64,000 bases of DNA from Tubiluchus corallicola (Eukaryota; Priapulida; Priapulimorpha; Priapulimorphida; Tubiluchidae). Shown here piece by piece: positions 24,907-37,099 of the stretch; position 1 is the stretch's first letter, and every line of letters begins with the position of its first letter. Under the pieces are notes generated by a model. The model did no database searches, had not been told where the DNA came from, and saw only the letters and a list, made by a program, of their open reading frames with translations. Where the stretch lies: NCBI GenBank assembly GCA_030141605.1, contig JAQGDQ010000027.1:1-64000 (forward strand), given 5' to 3'. Made by a program: the position numbers and the translations under genes.

Positions 24907-27900
24907 GTATGTAAAACAGTGTAAATTAGTAAGCTGGAGCATTTACAGTGTTGCAGGTTAAATGCTAATAATCACGCTGTTTATTTTGAGCTGTTTGTGC
25001 AAATTTTAGATTTTTCACTCTGTTTAATTCTAATTGTCTGTGTGCGCTGCAAATTTGTAAAAATTAAAATAAGTTTTTGGGTTTTCGGTAAAAATTGTTC
25101 TTCTGCAGGAAGTTGAAGAAAATCGCAAGCCTCGGGGCAGAAGTCGGAGTCCGACCAATCAGCATTCAGACAGTCGAACCAAAAGTCCCCGGCGAAGTCC
25201 AGCACGACGAAGTTCGCCTGGCAGAAGAAGTAGAAGCCCCACTAGTCGAAGAAGGTTGTTAGTCATTATTTATCTTTTTTTTAGATCTGTTGCTGATCTT
25301 AATCAGTAATTTTTGAAGAGTTTAAAACAATTTGACTGAAAGTTTTAGCAGAATTAACTAGCAACAGTTTATGCATTTGACTGTGATTTTAGATAAGAAT
25401 ATACCAGATGTGCGACTATGGTCTAGTGATTGGGAATTTTGCAGTTTCAAAGGGTCTTTTTTGCCAAGACCTATACATTTGTGCAGTTTGCAACTATTTC
25501 TTGAGGCCTTTCCTAATTTTACTTCTTAGATCCAGAGAACGAGAAGATAGAGATAGACGGAGAGACCAGGATGAGAGGAGACGAACCGATGTTAGAAATA
25601 GGCTTGGTACACGTTATGACAGAGGTCCTCCTCCTTCTAGAAGAAGAAAATCGAGGAGTAGGTCACGAAGTCATTCACCTAGACGTAAGCATTGTGATTC
25701 CATGTAGACTTTATCGCAAGATTATAATAATTAGGAAAAAAATTGGTATAATATGTATATAGATTTAAGCTTTATTGTAAAAATACTGTGTTGCTTGTTA
25801 CCTGTATTACGGCTAATTCTACTTTATGGCAAAATTTCATTAAGTGTCTTGTAGATTAATGGAGAACAAAGGCAATTTTAGAGTATATCCCAAAGGATTT
25901 TCCACCCAGAGTTATGTTACTTAGCATTACGCTTACCTGCTCGAAAGACTTATGTAACTAGCAAAGAAAATTCTTGGTAATTTAAAATATAAACCGAGTG
26001 TAATCATTAAAGTAGGTAGGCGATATCAAATTTTGCAATAGCCATGATTTTTTTTATCTAGGGAGACCACGTAGTCCAAGACCTAGGTCACATTCTCGGT
26101 CACCAATAGAGAATGCAGCAACAAAGCCACCAAAGCCTCGAAGTCCTACACCACCAACTCCGCCTTTAATAGCAACTAGTGCTATTCCTACAGTAGGTGG
26201 TAGCAGCGTCAGTGTAATTGACTCAGTACCTCCACCTGTCACGTCTGTCAATAAGGCTAGGTGCCGTGATTATGATGGTATGTTGAATAATATTCATTGT
26301 GGTAATCATACTTTTAAATTTACTGCTTTGAGAACAACTTGTTTAGTCAGTATTAGTGAGCCACATTAGTACCAGTGAATCTGCAATTCTTATGTATTAG
26401 GATCATATGTATAGATTTTTACAGTCATATTTTATTACATGGCTTAGTATCACTACACACTTTACATGTCACGTATTACATCACATCATTAATCTAAACA
26501 GATTATTGTGCTGTATACTAGTGTACCCTTTTGTATGCAGTGTTCCAATGTAATATTAACTTATCAATTATAGTGTATTCTGAATGCATTGGCATTAATG
26601 ATTATGTTTTCAGAGAAAGGCTACTGTATGCGCGGAGATTTGTGTCCATTTGATCATGGTCGTGATCCCGTCATAGTTGAGGATGTTAATTTACAGATAA
26701 TGCCTTTTGGCCCACAAGGTAAGGCAAAGATGTGCATATCATTGCTATGTAGAAAAAATGTAAGCCTTTCATAAAATTAGGCTCCTAATACAGAAATATA
26801 TAAAAGTGGCATTATCATAGTTTCATATTGCTGTTCTGTTTATTGATGTGAAGTTATGCATTCATGTGGGGATCAGTGGCATAGCCAGGTTCTAAAGCTA
26901 TTGTGTCCATTTGATCATGGTCGTGATCCCGTCATAGTTGAGGATGTTAATTTACAGATAATACCTTTTGGCCCACAAGGTAAGGCAAAGATGTGCATAT
27001 CATTGCTATGTAGAAAAAATGTAAGCCTTTCATAAAATTAGGCTCCTAATACAGAAATATATAAAAGTGGCATTATCATAGTTTCATATTGCTGTTCTGT
27101 TTATTGATGTGAAGTTATGCATTCATGTGGGGATCAGTGGCATAGCCAGGTTCTAAAGCTAGGGTTGGCAAGCACAATAAAAATGCACCGTGACACATGA
27201 AGCTATTATATGTTTGTCTGTGCTACAAGAGACATTGTCAGCATGTGACAAGAATGTACTGTAATAGTTAGATTTCGGTCAATTTGATCTTTGGTTCAAT
27301 CAGTCAACCTTTACAAATGAGTTGCGTAAATGCACGCTTATTTTAGAAATACGAAAGGCAGGTCGGTCAAATAGAGTAATGACTCCAGGAAATTCTTCCG
27401 AGTAAAAAAATGAAAAAAGATTCGATTTCTATCGCACAAGTGAACTAAAGGGTTAAAAAAATTGTTGAAAAGGTGCCAAATTTAAAAATTGTGCTAGAGA
27501 GAGTAGTTGCTCCCCTATTAGCTTTGCCACTGGTGGGATACATAAAAATAAAAAATAATTCGTTTTTATGTGTTTAAAATGTACATTTACAAAATTAATT
27601 TAGTAATGAAGTCCACTGTTCACATATCACATTATTGAATGAGCTAATCAACAGAATTTGCGTTATCGTTGTCTATTATAATTTGAGAACAATTTTTTGT
27701 TTTAAAATAATAACTACAAAAGCTAATTTTGCTTATTTCCAAATTTGTAACGTACATTTGCAAGTATTTAATTTTTTATGTTGTAGGTAATCTTCCACCG
27801 CCTGTCCCTCCACCACAACCCTCACATGGATCTCAGTCTCAGCCTCCTCCTCCTGGTGTAGGACCTGTTCACATTCGTCTCCCTCCACCTTTACCGGTTG

Positions 27901-30900
27901 GACCTCCTCCAAGTAGCTTTCCTCCTCCACCACCACCCAATCAGCCGACAGGTCCACCACTGTCATCCATGAGGCATCCAGTGGAGCCATACGTACCAGA
28001 GCCTTATAACCCAGAAACACCGTCGATCAACAGGCCAAGAACTTCTCAGCCTCGTTTCTGGAATCAGGGACCGTATCGGGAACCTCTAATACGACCGCTT
28101 GTAACAAGACAAGTGGTAGGAATTCCAATAGCTGGCAGGCCTGGTACGTTTTCTTGCTTAAAGTATTTCTTTATTTTCATTCCTTGATTATTGGGTTACT
28201 CGCTTGTGAAATAACTCTAAAAAAGATGTCTTTTTCGCTGTGGTGCTGTTCTCGTTTCCATTCATTTTAGCTAATGCGTGTTTAGCTCGTTTTTTATATT
28301 GTGACGCCACAATAGACTTACTCTTATTCTAAATTTTGACGATAAAACGGATTCCACAACAACGATACAGAGCATTTTAGATGACGTATCCACATTTGGG
28401 CAAAAAAAACTAAATAAGCGAATAACCCAATGTTTTTAGAAAACTATTCATTTCTTTCTGTTTAAAAATTTACTTTGCATTGACTAAAGTAAATTACATT
28501 TACTTTTATATGCAGTATATTATGTAATATATTACATATTTTAGTTAACTGCATTACTATGCTTGTGCAATGTGTATTGATCATTTTTATAACAACCGTT
28601 ATCTTATAGAACCAAGCTTTGTTAGACCGAAAGCTGACCCGATTGAAAAAACTAACAGAATTGTTATTAGTCAATCTCCTGTTGCGAATCATGCCAGTCT
28701 TTCTGTTCCAATAGCAAATACTGAAGTACCAATACAAAGGAAACCAGGCGGCTTTGACTTTTCCCGGCTAGGTAAGAACACAGCAATCAGTGAAGTGTAA
28801 AATTAGTTCAAAATATCTTTGTGCATTCAGAATTTACGCTGATTATTCATTAGTCAAACAAGGAATCGGTTGCATTTAACAGATTTTTTTAAACTTGATG
28901 GTGACCTGTTACAATGACGACATTCTTAGGACACCGTTTTATCCCAGTGGGAGATGAAAAAGAATGTTGCGTTACCAGTTCTGAGTGATGGGTACTATAT
29001 TATGTGCAGTACAAATAATTGATTTTTTTTGTTGATAGCTAACATATGCGTATGCTATAACATTTTACAGGAAACCGGCAACCGGCATTTGATTCTAACA
29101 ACACCGTATTGGAAATTAGAAGGATTCCTCCGGGATGCAACAATATTGGCAAAATTAATGAAACTTTTGGGAGGTTCGGAGATATTCTAAATATTCATGT
29201 GAGTGCTTTTATAATTTAATGTTCTTGTATTGTAATTTATAATAATAATAATAATAATAGAGTGTATGAACTAGAAAGAAATTAAGTCTTAACACAAGTT
29301 TTCGATTATTTAATGTGTATGTTACCAGCAGTGAAACATGGGGTTTAACGATTACTCAAAAAAAAACAGATTGACACATTTTTCAGAAGTCTGCTCTCCT
29401 ATGGAAAGTTTTAAAATAAGATGCTCGTTCATAACCAAAGATGAAGATTTCTGCATTAAAATGAAAAAAAATAAGTGTTGATGACCAGTCACAATGATGA
29501 TATTCTTAGGACACCGTTTTATCCCAATGCGGAGATGAAAAAAAACTGATGCGTTACCAATTCTGAGTGATGGTCATTTATGCATAATACAAATCGTGGC
29601 TTTTGAGTTACAAACGTCTACTAATGATATGTGCAAATGCATATTGAGTCACATCTCTCGATAAAGATATTAGCTTAAAAGTTAAAGATGTTCATTCGGA
29701 TTTAAGGTCATGTTGATGAGCTTTATTTAAATTGGATAATTTTTGTAACCTTCACATCTATTTAAATGTAGACAAGTTTGCCTGTTAGAATTTCTATAAG
29801 CTTTGCTGCTATCCATTTTTGTAATCACTGAATTTCTCTTTTGCTGCTACCCCTTTAACCTTGGACAATAAAGTTATCCGTTAGATTTGACATGTCACTT
29901 TTAACGGATCATGTAGATATTTTAGGGAGCAAGGTGATTTCATTTATCATGCCAACAGTTGTACCAGCTTCTTGAATGACTGCATGAGTTACCATAGAAT
30001 CTCACCATCTGTATAACTTGTTGGTGCTGTTGCAGTGCGTGAAATGTTTCTATCACAGTGGTGACATGTTTAAAACACTGTTTAGTTTTAAGAGAATGTG
30101 AAATAACTTTTACCATAATTACATACATTCAAGAACTATTTTGCTTTTGCATAAATAGATTTATTAGTATTATTTTGCATTTGGTGATTTATTTGTTTTT
30201 CAGGTTTGCTATGGTGGTGATGATTCGGCTGCACTGATACAGTTTCGGACTCATCCTCAAGCAACAAATGCATACAAGTGTCCAGATCCATTGTTTAACA
30301 GTCGCTTTGTCAAGGTGTTTTGGCATAACAAGGAGGTATAATATATAGCAACATTTCTCATTGTCACTTGTAAATTTAGGTTTTTTATTATTAGTTGCAA
30401 TTTTCACTACATTATATGAAAAAAATCTGTATTTCTTAAGTTAAATGTGTACAATCCTCAGAAGAAGCGATTAGTGTAAGTTATTTTGGTACAGTACTAA
30501 TCAGCTTACGTCCTTATACAGTACGGCACTAATGTGTTCCAACAATACACGACATTAAGAGAAACACTGTTAAACAAAATCAAGACTTCCATAGGAAGTA
30601 ATGTAAAATAATTGAGATACGTTCCAGAGGCAAAAATCGATGCTTAATTCATATTAATTAAATATTTTATGAGTTCGATTCTACTGATTATTTTCTTTCT
30701 GTTTGTTTGAAACCGCCTACCTTTCTTACCAGTACGCAGTTAGTGATTTCTCTTTCCTTAATAATGTTGTAGCTCTACAAAGTTAAACACTTGCATAGTA
30801 AAAGTGGGGCGACTTTGGGACAATTTCACGTAGATACTGGTTGCTATAGCAACAAGTTGCAGGCAGAATTGCTTCTCATAAACTTTGCACCGGGTACCTT

Positions 30901-33900
30901 GGGGCATATAAATCGCAAATAGATCTTGCTAGATACAAATGGCTAGCATTTAGCAGTCAGTCGAGAAGCAAAAATGTAATTAATGATTGTACCGTTTTAC
31001 ATTACTCGTGCATTTTTAGAACAGAACGCAGTATGTACTGTTTTAATGCTTCAAATTAGGCAAAAATGTTGTTGATCAAATAAAAATGGCTTCAAGCAAA
31101 GTAGAAAACCCATTGTTAAAATAATACTTGCTTCTTTAAGTGAGAAAAAGGTGTCAAATGTTCAACATCATTAAAACGAAATCTCTCTAAATGGGAATCA
31201 TTAAGCAAGTACTTCATTCTTATATCCTAATCAGCTTACATCCGTATACTAATAGAAAATCATGCTTCCTAACATTTTTTCAGATGCTCAAATAAAATAC
31301 GTTCGATACTAATGACATTTCATTCCATTGGTCATTAGGATATGTTAATGAATGTTTTGGTTCTTCTCTTCAGGCATCTCAAGATAAACCGGTGCCAGCT
31401 CGCAAGTCAATTCCAACAAGAAGTGAACTCTCTCTCGACAATACAGCTAAAACTGAAGAACCTCTTGACATAGTTTGTGTTTTTCATTTTCTCTTTTAAT
31501 TACTAATCTTGTGTAATTATGTAAATTAAATGTTGTTAAATTTTAAATGTTCTTGCATCCCATCTTTCCAAGCTTTTAAACATTTTTGTCATTTCTTTGA
31601 AGATAATTTTGTAGTTTATTCTTGCATTAAGTTTATTTGTCAGAGGTTAACTGTGGAATACAATAACCTATACTGTTTACTTGCATAGCATGGATTTATA
31701 GAAATTTTAGTCAGTTGTAAAATCTTATAAAATGTTTGTCTTCTTTTAGTCAGTGAAGAAGCATCCTACTGGCTTAACAAGGACAGTGTTTAACGCTGCA
31801 GCTGCTGCCAAATCAGAAGTAACGCCCCCTGGTGTATCGCCACCACCTGTTGTCACCAAACAAGAAGCCGTTCAGCAAATTGAGGCAGTCAATAAGCGGA
31901 CGGCGGCCGAGGAGGCTGCGAGAAAGATGAAAGAGCTGAAAATGAAGGTGATATGGAAGTCATTTAATAAATTTTCATCACTAATTTATTTATTTTGTTC
32001 AGTGTAGAAATAGTTATTCAAGGTTTAAGTGCCATAAATATTAAAGCAGTTCATAAAATGCTATTTGATGCCGTCTTCATGTGTGTTACCTACTATTGTT
32101 AGCAAATTATAACATTATTTCATTTTAGCAAGGACTAAAACTCAAAGCAAGTCTGCAGAAACAACGACAGCAACTATGGGATAAATACATCAAACAACAG
32201 AAGCTGCTAATCAAAAAGCTGGATGAGAACAAACAGATGCCAGAGGCGGAGCGTGCTGCCATCATGAAGGTTGGTAATTTCACACAATAAATACTGCATA
32301 ATTAGGATCGTGGGAACCAAAAAATATCTAATTTGTATTATTTGAAACTGCAGAACTGTGTCATTGTCTTTTTTCTGTTTTGTTATACAGAATTCATTTT
32401 TCCTTCTCATAATTTAAAACTGTAGGGAAATTTGGTTTCTTAAATACTTAGCTGTTAAGAGCAAAAGTCATTTTTCATAATGAGTTTGACACTAACAGGA
32501 CCTTACTTCTACTTGCTTTTTTTAGACTATAGAAAAGTTACAAGAAAGCATCTCAAAAGTTAAAGAAGAAATCAGCAAGCCTGATTTGCAGTCTTTATCT
32601 AGGAAAGAGGTATGTTTACTTTATACTACGTTTTTAATTTCACTTTTACAAGTTTTAACAGCTTAGCTAGCAATATTGTAATTGCTAATACAGTTAATTC
32701 TTGAATCAACAAACCCCAAAATAGTGGATTTCAGAAGTAACAGACAAAAACCTGTAACTGGAGTGTTTGATCTAATAGTTTAAAACTCGCAGGAAACGCA
32801 TGATGAGACAGGCAGTTTAACAAGTGTCCTCTTGTCTGTGCACGTGGTAGCTGTTTACAAGATTTAGTGTCGGAGGAATTGCGGTCGCATGGGATTAGCC
32901 ATGTTTTCCCGTTTTTTCTGATTTTTTTAAATTTTTCGTTGTATTGAATTCATTATGGCATTGAAAAAGAAGTGGTGAAAGAAAAAATGCAAATCTAAAC
33001 ATTAGACAGCAGTTAGGGTTGAATTGGGGTGGTTGTTTCTGCCACCTGCATGCGTTTTTCCAATGTTTTCCACGCTGCTGGGATATCCCTCTAACCAATA
33101 GACAGTTAACTTTAACGGACCATTTTTCACCCTTAATCTGTTGACTCGTTGCTTAACTGTGCTGTATTTTTACCTATTTTATTCTTTTAGTTCGCTGCGA
33201 GCTCCTTTCAATTTGTTTATCCTGTTAAGCAATGTATCGGTAAATAGGCTTTTGATTGCTTTAATCACGGAGAGTTATTCTTGACTGTGCTGTATTATTA
33301 GCTATTTTATTCTTTTAGTTCGCTGCTAGCTCCTTTCAATTTGTTTATCCTGTTAAGCAATGTATCGGTAAATAGGCTTTTGATTGCCTTAGGCACGGAG
33401 AGTTATTCTTGACTGTGCTGTATTTTTGGCTATTTTATTCTTTTAGTTTGCTGCTAGCTGCCTTCAGTTGGTTTATCCTGTTAAGTAATGTATCGGTAAA
33501 TAGGCTTTTGATTGCCTTAGGCACTGAGAGTTATTCTTGACTGTGCTGTATTTTTGGCTATTTTATTCTTTTAGTTTGCTGCTAGCTGCCTTCAGTTGGT
33601 TTATCCTGTTGAGTAATGTATCGGTAAATAGGCTTTTGATTGCTTTAGGCACGGAGAATTATTCTTGACGCAGAGTTGGAAGTGTGGACAAAGCAAGCTG
33701 CCGGTGTAGAAACAGCTGTTCTACAGAAACGTCTTTCGGAATTGAAGCAGGAGGTAAATGCACTTGCTTTCATACCATAAATCAATTCAGCCTTCCTTAC
33801 TTTAGTGAATTAGTACTTGTACGATGTATTCTATGTCCTGCATTTTCCCGGGATCTACTTCGTATGTGTATTATATTTATGTCTGATAACAAATGTCTAA

Positions 33901-36900
33901 ATCATGTGTAGTAACCGGTGGTGGGACATCGGTGTCATTTTCATAATTGATTAACCTTGTGCAAAATCTATTTGATAATCGTTTATTATCGGTTTCAAGC
34001 CCAAAAAAATGTAACAGGCTTTTTTATCTTAACCGCTTTTGTTTTAGTTACAATATTGGCAGAATAAGTAATATTTGAGGAATAAGTTTTGAATGAATTT
34101 ATATTATTTTATTGGAGTTTATAAAATGGTTCAACAAAACTGACTTATTTTTGTTTATATGCTTTGAGAAACCTTCACGTTCAAGCCACAGATGATAAGT
34201 TACTACACAAAGGTAGTGCCACATTGCTCGATTTCATCGCTATGACGGCTATGTTTATAAGCCGATTTTCTGGGTGTTTCCAAAAAATAAGGGCAAATGA
34301 CATTGTTAATGCAATCGATTTGCATGTGAAGCTGAAAAATAATCGATGATCGAAAATAAAAACCCAAGTTGATTATAATCGGACCCACCACTAGTAGCAT
34401 GGAACAGTCAGTATTTATGTAGAATAATTGTTGGTGTTTTAGATAGGCGTATATACCAAAAAGTGATTCATTGTTCTTTGGGATATAAGTATATTATGTT
34501 AAGCTAAGTACTTACACTAAATGCTTAGCAAATTACACTTAGTGTAGTTTACCTCATTAATACGATCTTTATGTAGATTTACTGCTGTATTTCTAATTTG
34601 ATTCGATTTAGCATTAATCTGTGTTTCTTTACGAAGAACCACTTGAGATATTAAAACTTAGTAAGAATACTTACTTTCAGAAATTTGTTAGGCAACATTT
34701 CTCATACTGCCACTATAACGAATCTAATTTTCTATTATTAGGCTGCAAACCTTGGAATAGACATACATAGCGGTCAAGCATCAATGAGAGGGTTTGGTCG
34801 TGGTCGCGGCAGGGGTTACAGAGGTAGAGGTCGAGGAGTGATTCCTACTAGCAGAGGCAGAGGAAGAGGAAAAGTAACGATTGATAGACGACCTAAAGCC
34901 ATAAAGATCCAAGGATACTCACTAGATGAGAAAGAAGCCATGATAGCACATTTTGCTGTGAGTAAATGTTATATGACCTCATATTGGTATTTGTATGAGA
35001 ACCATAAGAGAAGTGCAAGATATGAATGTCATTTGCATCTTATTTTTTTCAAACTTAGAATTCTTAAATCTCAGTCCACTGTTATATATTAAACTACAAG
35101 GACGGAACTGTGCACAAATTCAATGCCGATCCACCCGGAAATTCCGGTAAAACTGCTCACGAATTGGTGCGTCAGACAGACTTTTTAAACTGCCTGTCCC
35201 CATTTCCGATTGAAAAAATTGCTAAATTTGCACCTTGTGGAATAATAGAACCTGTTTTGAGCTAAGAGCAAAACCTGCCAAAAGACAAGGAGTGGTTTAA
35301 TACCTCAACACATTACTTTTGGACAAAAACAAATTTACTTACAATAAACTATTTATGATTAATCAATAATCACACACAAAAATTTAACAATAACATTTGC
35401 TAAAACACCAGTATAATGTATATCGTACAGAGCATGTTAAATGTAGAATATATCCAAATTCACATTTAAAACAATTACAGTCTAGATAATAATAAACAAG
35501 GTAAAAATGGTACAATAATTAATTATAAAATGTATGCCCAAAATTTGCACATTAATGCAATGCATCAGGCATCCAGTCTTGTGCTTTACAGATGGTATTA
35601 TATATGTAATTATAGGAAGCTTCCGAAAATTATAGAAGGCTTACGGTACACGTGATGTACTAAACCAGATGATGCAATACACCAGAATCTTATTAATGAA
35701 GCAATTTTATCATATTTATCCCATGATCTATTGTTCTTTGTATTATTACTTTTTATTATCATTGTCATCGTTGTTATTATTATTGTATTTAATTCTAGCA
35801 ACTAGGGCAGCTGGAAAGTATGGACCATGATGATGACGATTCGTCCCCATTCACAATAGCTACCTTCAGGACAAGAAATCAAGCTGAGTATGCATTGAAA
35901 TTTGGAGGCCAGTTTAATGGGAAGATAATCCGACTTGCTTGGCATATCCCGTCTCTGCTGAGGCAAACATCGTCCACATCCACGGCTAGATTATCCATAC
36001 CTGATAATGATGTGGAAATGGAAGAACTGGATGATGTAGAGCGAGTTTTAACGACTGAGGTATTGTACAGATAATGTAGCTGCCTTAAATATTGTGTAGT
36101 TTAAGTCGTATTGGTCATATTAGGTTGACTCAAATTCGTCTAGTTGCCACTTCTGATCATTAAATTACACTGAACGTGTTTAATTGCATGACGTATGATG
36201 CTGTGAATTGGTATCAGTTCAGTGATCTATAGTCAAAATTTGGTAGAATTTTTTCATTGCCAAAAGATATCAAAATTTACTTCAATGCATGTAAGTTATT
36301 CAGATTTTAAAAATCCTGTACAAACTGAGTGTGTTACTTTGCTCTTAAGCAGGAAATTTTCTTTGTCCACACTTTCATTTCTAACTGTTTAATGGAATTA
36401 AACAGCTACTGTTTCACAAAGTTAGTGACACTCTATCAATAACCTACAACGTTGAACAGTTTAGTTGTTGTAAAGCAATAGGAAGTGCACAAGTGTGCTT
36501 TCTTTATTTTTTGAATCTGAATAACTTATGTGCACTATTGCAGAATTGATATCTTTAAGCAATGGAAAAATTCCACCAAAATTTGACTATAGATGGCTGG
36601 ACTGATAGCAAGTTACAACATCATACGGCATATAATTAAATTAGTTCACTGTATTTTCATACACAGATATCATATCACATGCTCTAATCGGACTGCTTAT
36701 ATGTTTGTAAGCTCAAGTTTATGTTTACATAAGTAGAATGGTTCCAAGTTGTGGCATCACACACAATTTTTAATATCAGAATGTGCTTTTAGTATATTCC
36801 ATCATTCCACTGTGCTTAGCACTTCATGGTAGTCGGCCACAATAAAAATGCGTGTGGAAATTACTTTTCTTTTATACATTGTGTAAAGCACAAATTTTAG

Positions 36901-37099
36901 CAAGAAAGAACTTCAGGATCATAATCGCATCTATACAGCAATCTGTAAGTCATCAGTCCAGCATGCCTGATTCTTTTTCGTGTATTTTAGGGTATTTTTT
37001 ATTGCATTACAGGATGAAGATGATCTTATTGACGACGAGATGTTGCTAGGTGACGAGGAAGAAGAAGAAGATGAAGAAGGACGTTCCTGGCGTAGATAA
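22556..37099 (+). CDS. RBM26: RNA-binding protein 26/27 orthologue, complete, 19 exons
   Basis: Exons: 22556-22617, 23561-23679, 24698-24906, 25109-25254, 25530-25684, 26062-26277, 26614-26718, 27787-28143, 28610-28771, 29071-29198, 30204-30335, 31374-31472, 31750-31947, 32129-32269, 32526-32609, 33676-33753, 34742-34957, 35799-36059, 37013-37099 (TAA). Phases agree and give 984 residues; human RBM26 is about 1000. The N-terminus (LWLTKTLTPICDADPGALAK), zinc finger (CRDYDEKGYCMRGDLCPFDH), TGLTRTVFN, RGG box and final EEGRSWRR match RBM26/RBM27 closely. In vertebrates these nuclear proteins bind RNA and associate with the poly(A) exosome-targeting (PAXT) machinery. Invertebrates usually have one gene ancestral to both, so the symbol means RBM26/27. 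Three donors (ending 25254, 31472, 32269) have unusual +3 T. Exon 3 has an alternative in-frame donor after 24846. Confidence 0.95.
25109..26277 (+). other. RBM26/27 Arg/Ser-rich region exons
   Basis: Exons 4-6 encode an RS-type low-complexity region: GRSRSPTN, SPRRSPARRSSPGRRSRSP, a charged EREDRDRRRDQDERRR block, RRRKSRSRSRSHSPRR and a Pro/Thr stretch PRSPTPPTPP. Such regions direct proteins to nuclear speckles and are phosphorylated by SR kinases. The donor of exon 4 is GTTGTT, but phase and homology leave no better choice. Confidence 0.88.
26262..26718 (+). other. RBM26/27 CCCH zinc finger, split by an intron
   Basis: The finger C-x8-C-x5-C-x3-H (Cys codon 26262-26264 through His in CPFDHG) is divided by an intron (26278-26613) after CRDYD. 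The second half with the following VEDVNLQIMPFG is exon 7 (26614-26718). All four metal ligands are present. The second half-exon is duplicated immediately downstream (see 26640-27161). Confidence 0.93.
26640..27161 (+). repeat. 261-bp tandem duplication containing half of the zinc-finger exon
   Basis: 26640-26900 is repeated at 26901-27161 with a single base difference (ATG to ATA, Met to Ile in LQIMPFG). The unit starts inside exon 7 at LCPFDHG and runs through its donor (GGTAAGG) into intron. The second copy therefore has exon sequence and a good donor but lacks the first part of the exon and its acceptor, so it should be spliced out as intron. The near identity shows a very recent event, or an assembly artefact. 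Confidence 0.95.
27787..28143 (+). other. RBM26/27 proline-rich region exon
   Basis: Exon 8 (357 bp) encodes a Pro-rich segment (NLPPPVPPPQP, PPPPGVGP, FPPPPPPNQP) ending in PYNPETPSINRPRTSQP, which corresponds to YNPEAPSI in vertebrate RBM26/27. Pro runs of this kind commonly bind SH3/WW-type or splicing partners. Conservation of the ETPSI motif supports orthology. Confidence 0.9.
28895..29573 (+). repeat. ~96-bp direct repeat flanking the RRM1 exon
   Basis: 28895-28990 and 29478-29573 share the long identical core TTCTTAGGACACCGTTTTAT and similar flanks (TTGATG.TGACC, GCGTTACCA.TTCTGAGTGAT). The copies lie on either side of exon 10 (29071-29198). They could be two members of a dispersed family or the ends of a duplicated intron segment. 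Confidence 0.85.
29071..30335 (+). other. RBM26/27 RRM1 exons
   Basis: Exons 10 and 11 form the first RNA-recognition motif. The RNP2-like strand is VLEIRRIPP, followed by a helix (IGKINETFGRFG), then ILNIHVCYGG and the RNP1-like strand SAALIQFRT, ending VKVFWHNKE. As in vertebrate RBM26 the aromatic RNP positions are mostly replaced, so RNA binding may be atypical. The donor of exon 10 is GTGAGT in phase 0. Confidence 0.9.
30511..31214. mobile_element. Longer member of MITE family 2, in RBM26/27 intron
   Basis: The outer parts (about 30511-30730 and 31148-31214) match the two parts of the element at 5194-5479, including AAGACTTCCATA, TTAATTCATAT and TTAAGCAAGTACTT. The middle ~420 bp has no counterpart there. 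Either this copy holds a nested insertion, or the copy at 5194 is an internal-deletion derivative. Similar 25-bp words (AATCAGCTTACGTCC near 30499, AATCAGCTTACATCC near 31230) flank it as direct repeats. Confidence 0.7.
31750..33753 (+). other. RBM26/27 coiled-coil exons
   Basis: Exons 13-16 encode TGLTRTVFNAAAAAKS and then a long charged helix (QQIEAVNKRTAAEEAARKMK, KASLQKQRQQLWDKYI, QKLLIKKLDENKQ, IMKTIEKLQESISKVKEE). This matches the vertebrate region with TGLTKTVYNP and EIMKTLEVLTKNI. It is predicted to be a coiled coil for dimer or partner contacts. The donor after IMK is GTTGGT, supported by the homology match IMK-T across the junction. Confidence 0.9.
33153..33664 (+). repeat. 128-bp tandem array ending at an RBM26/27 splice acceptor
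   Basis: Four 128-bp units start at 33153, 33281, 33409 and 33537. The next unit would begin at 33665 but breaks into CGCAGAG, and exon 16 starts at 33676. Each unit carries TTTTATTCTTTTAG, a complete pyrimidine tract plus AG, so four decoy acceptors precede the true one. Units differ by a few bases. The last two share variants (GCTGCCTTCAGTTGG), showing stepwise expansion. Confidence 0.94.
34742..36059 (+). other. RBM26/27 RGG box and RRM2 exons
   Basis: Exon 17 (34742-34957) encodes MRGFGRGRGRGYRGRGRG and further RG repeats, then RRPKAIKIQGYSLDEKEAMI, the start of RRM2. Exon 18 (35799-36059) completes it with QLGQLESMDHDDDDSSPFTI, ATFRTRNQAEYALKFG and GKIIRLAWHIP. The arginines are likely methylation substrates. 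The final exon (37013-37099) adds the acidic end closing with GRSWRR and TAA. Confidence 0.92.
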
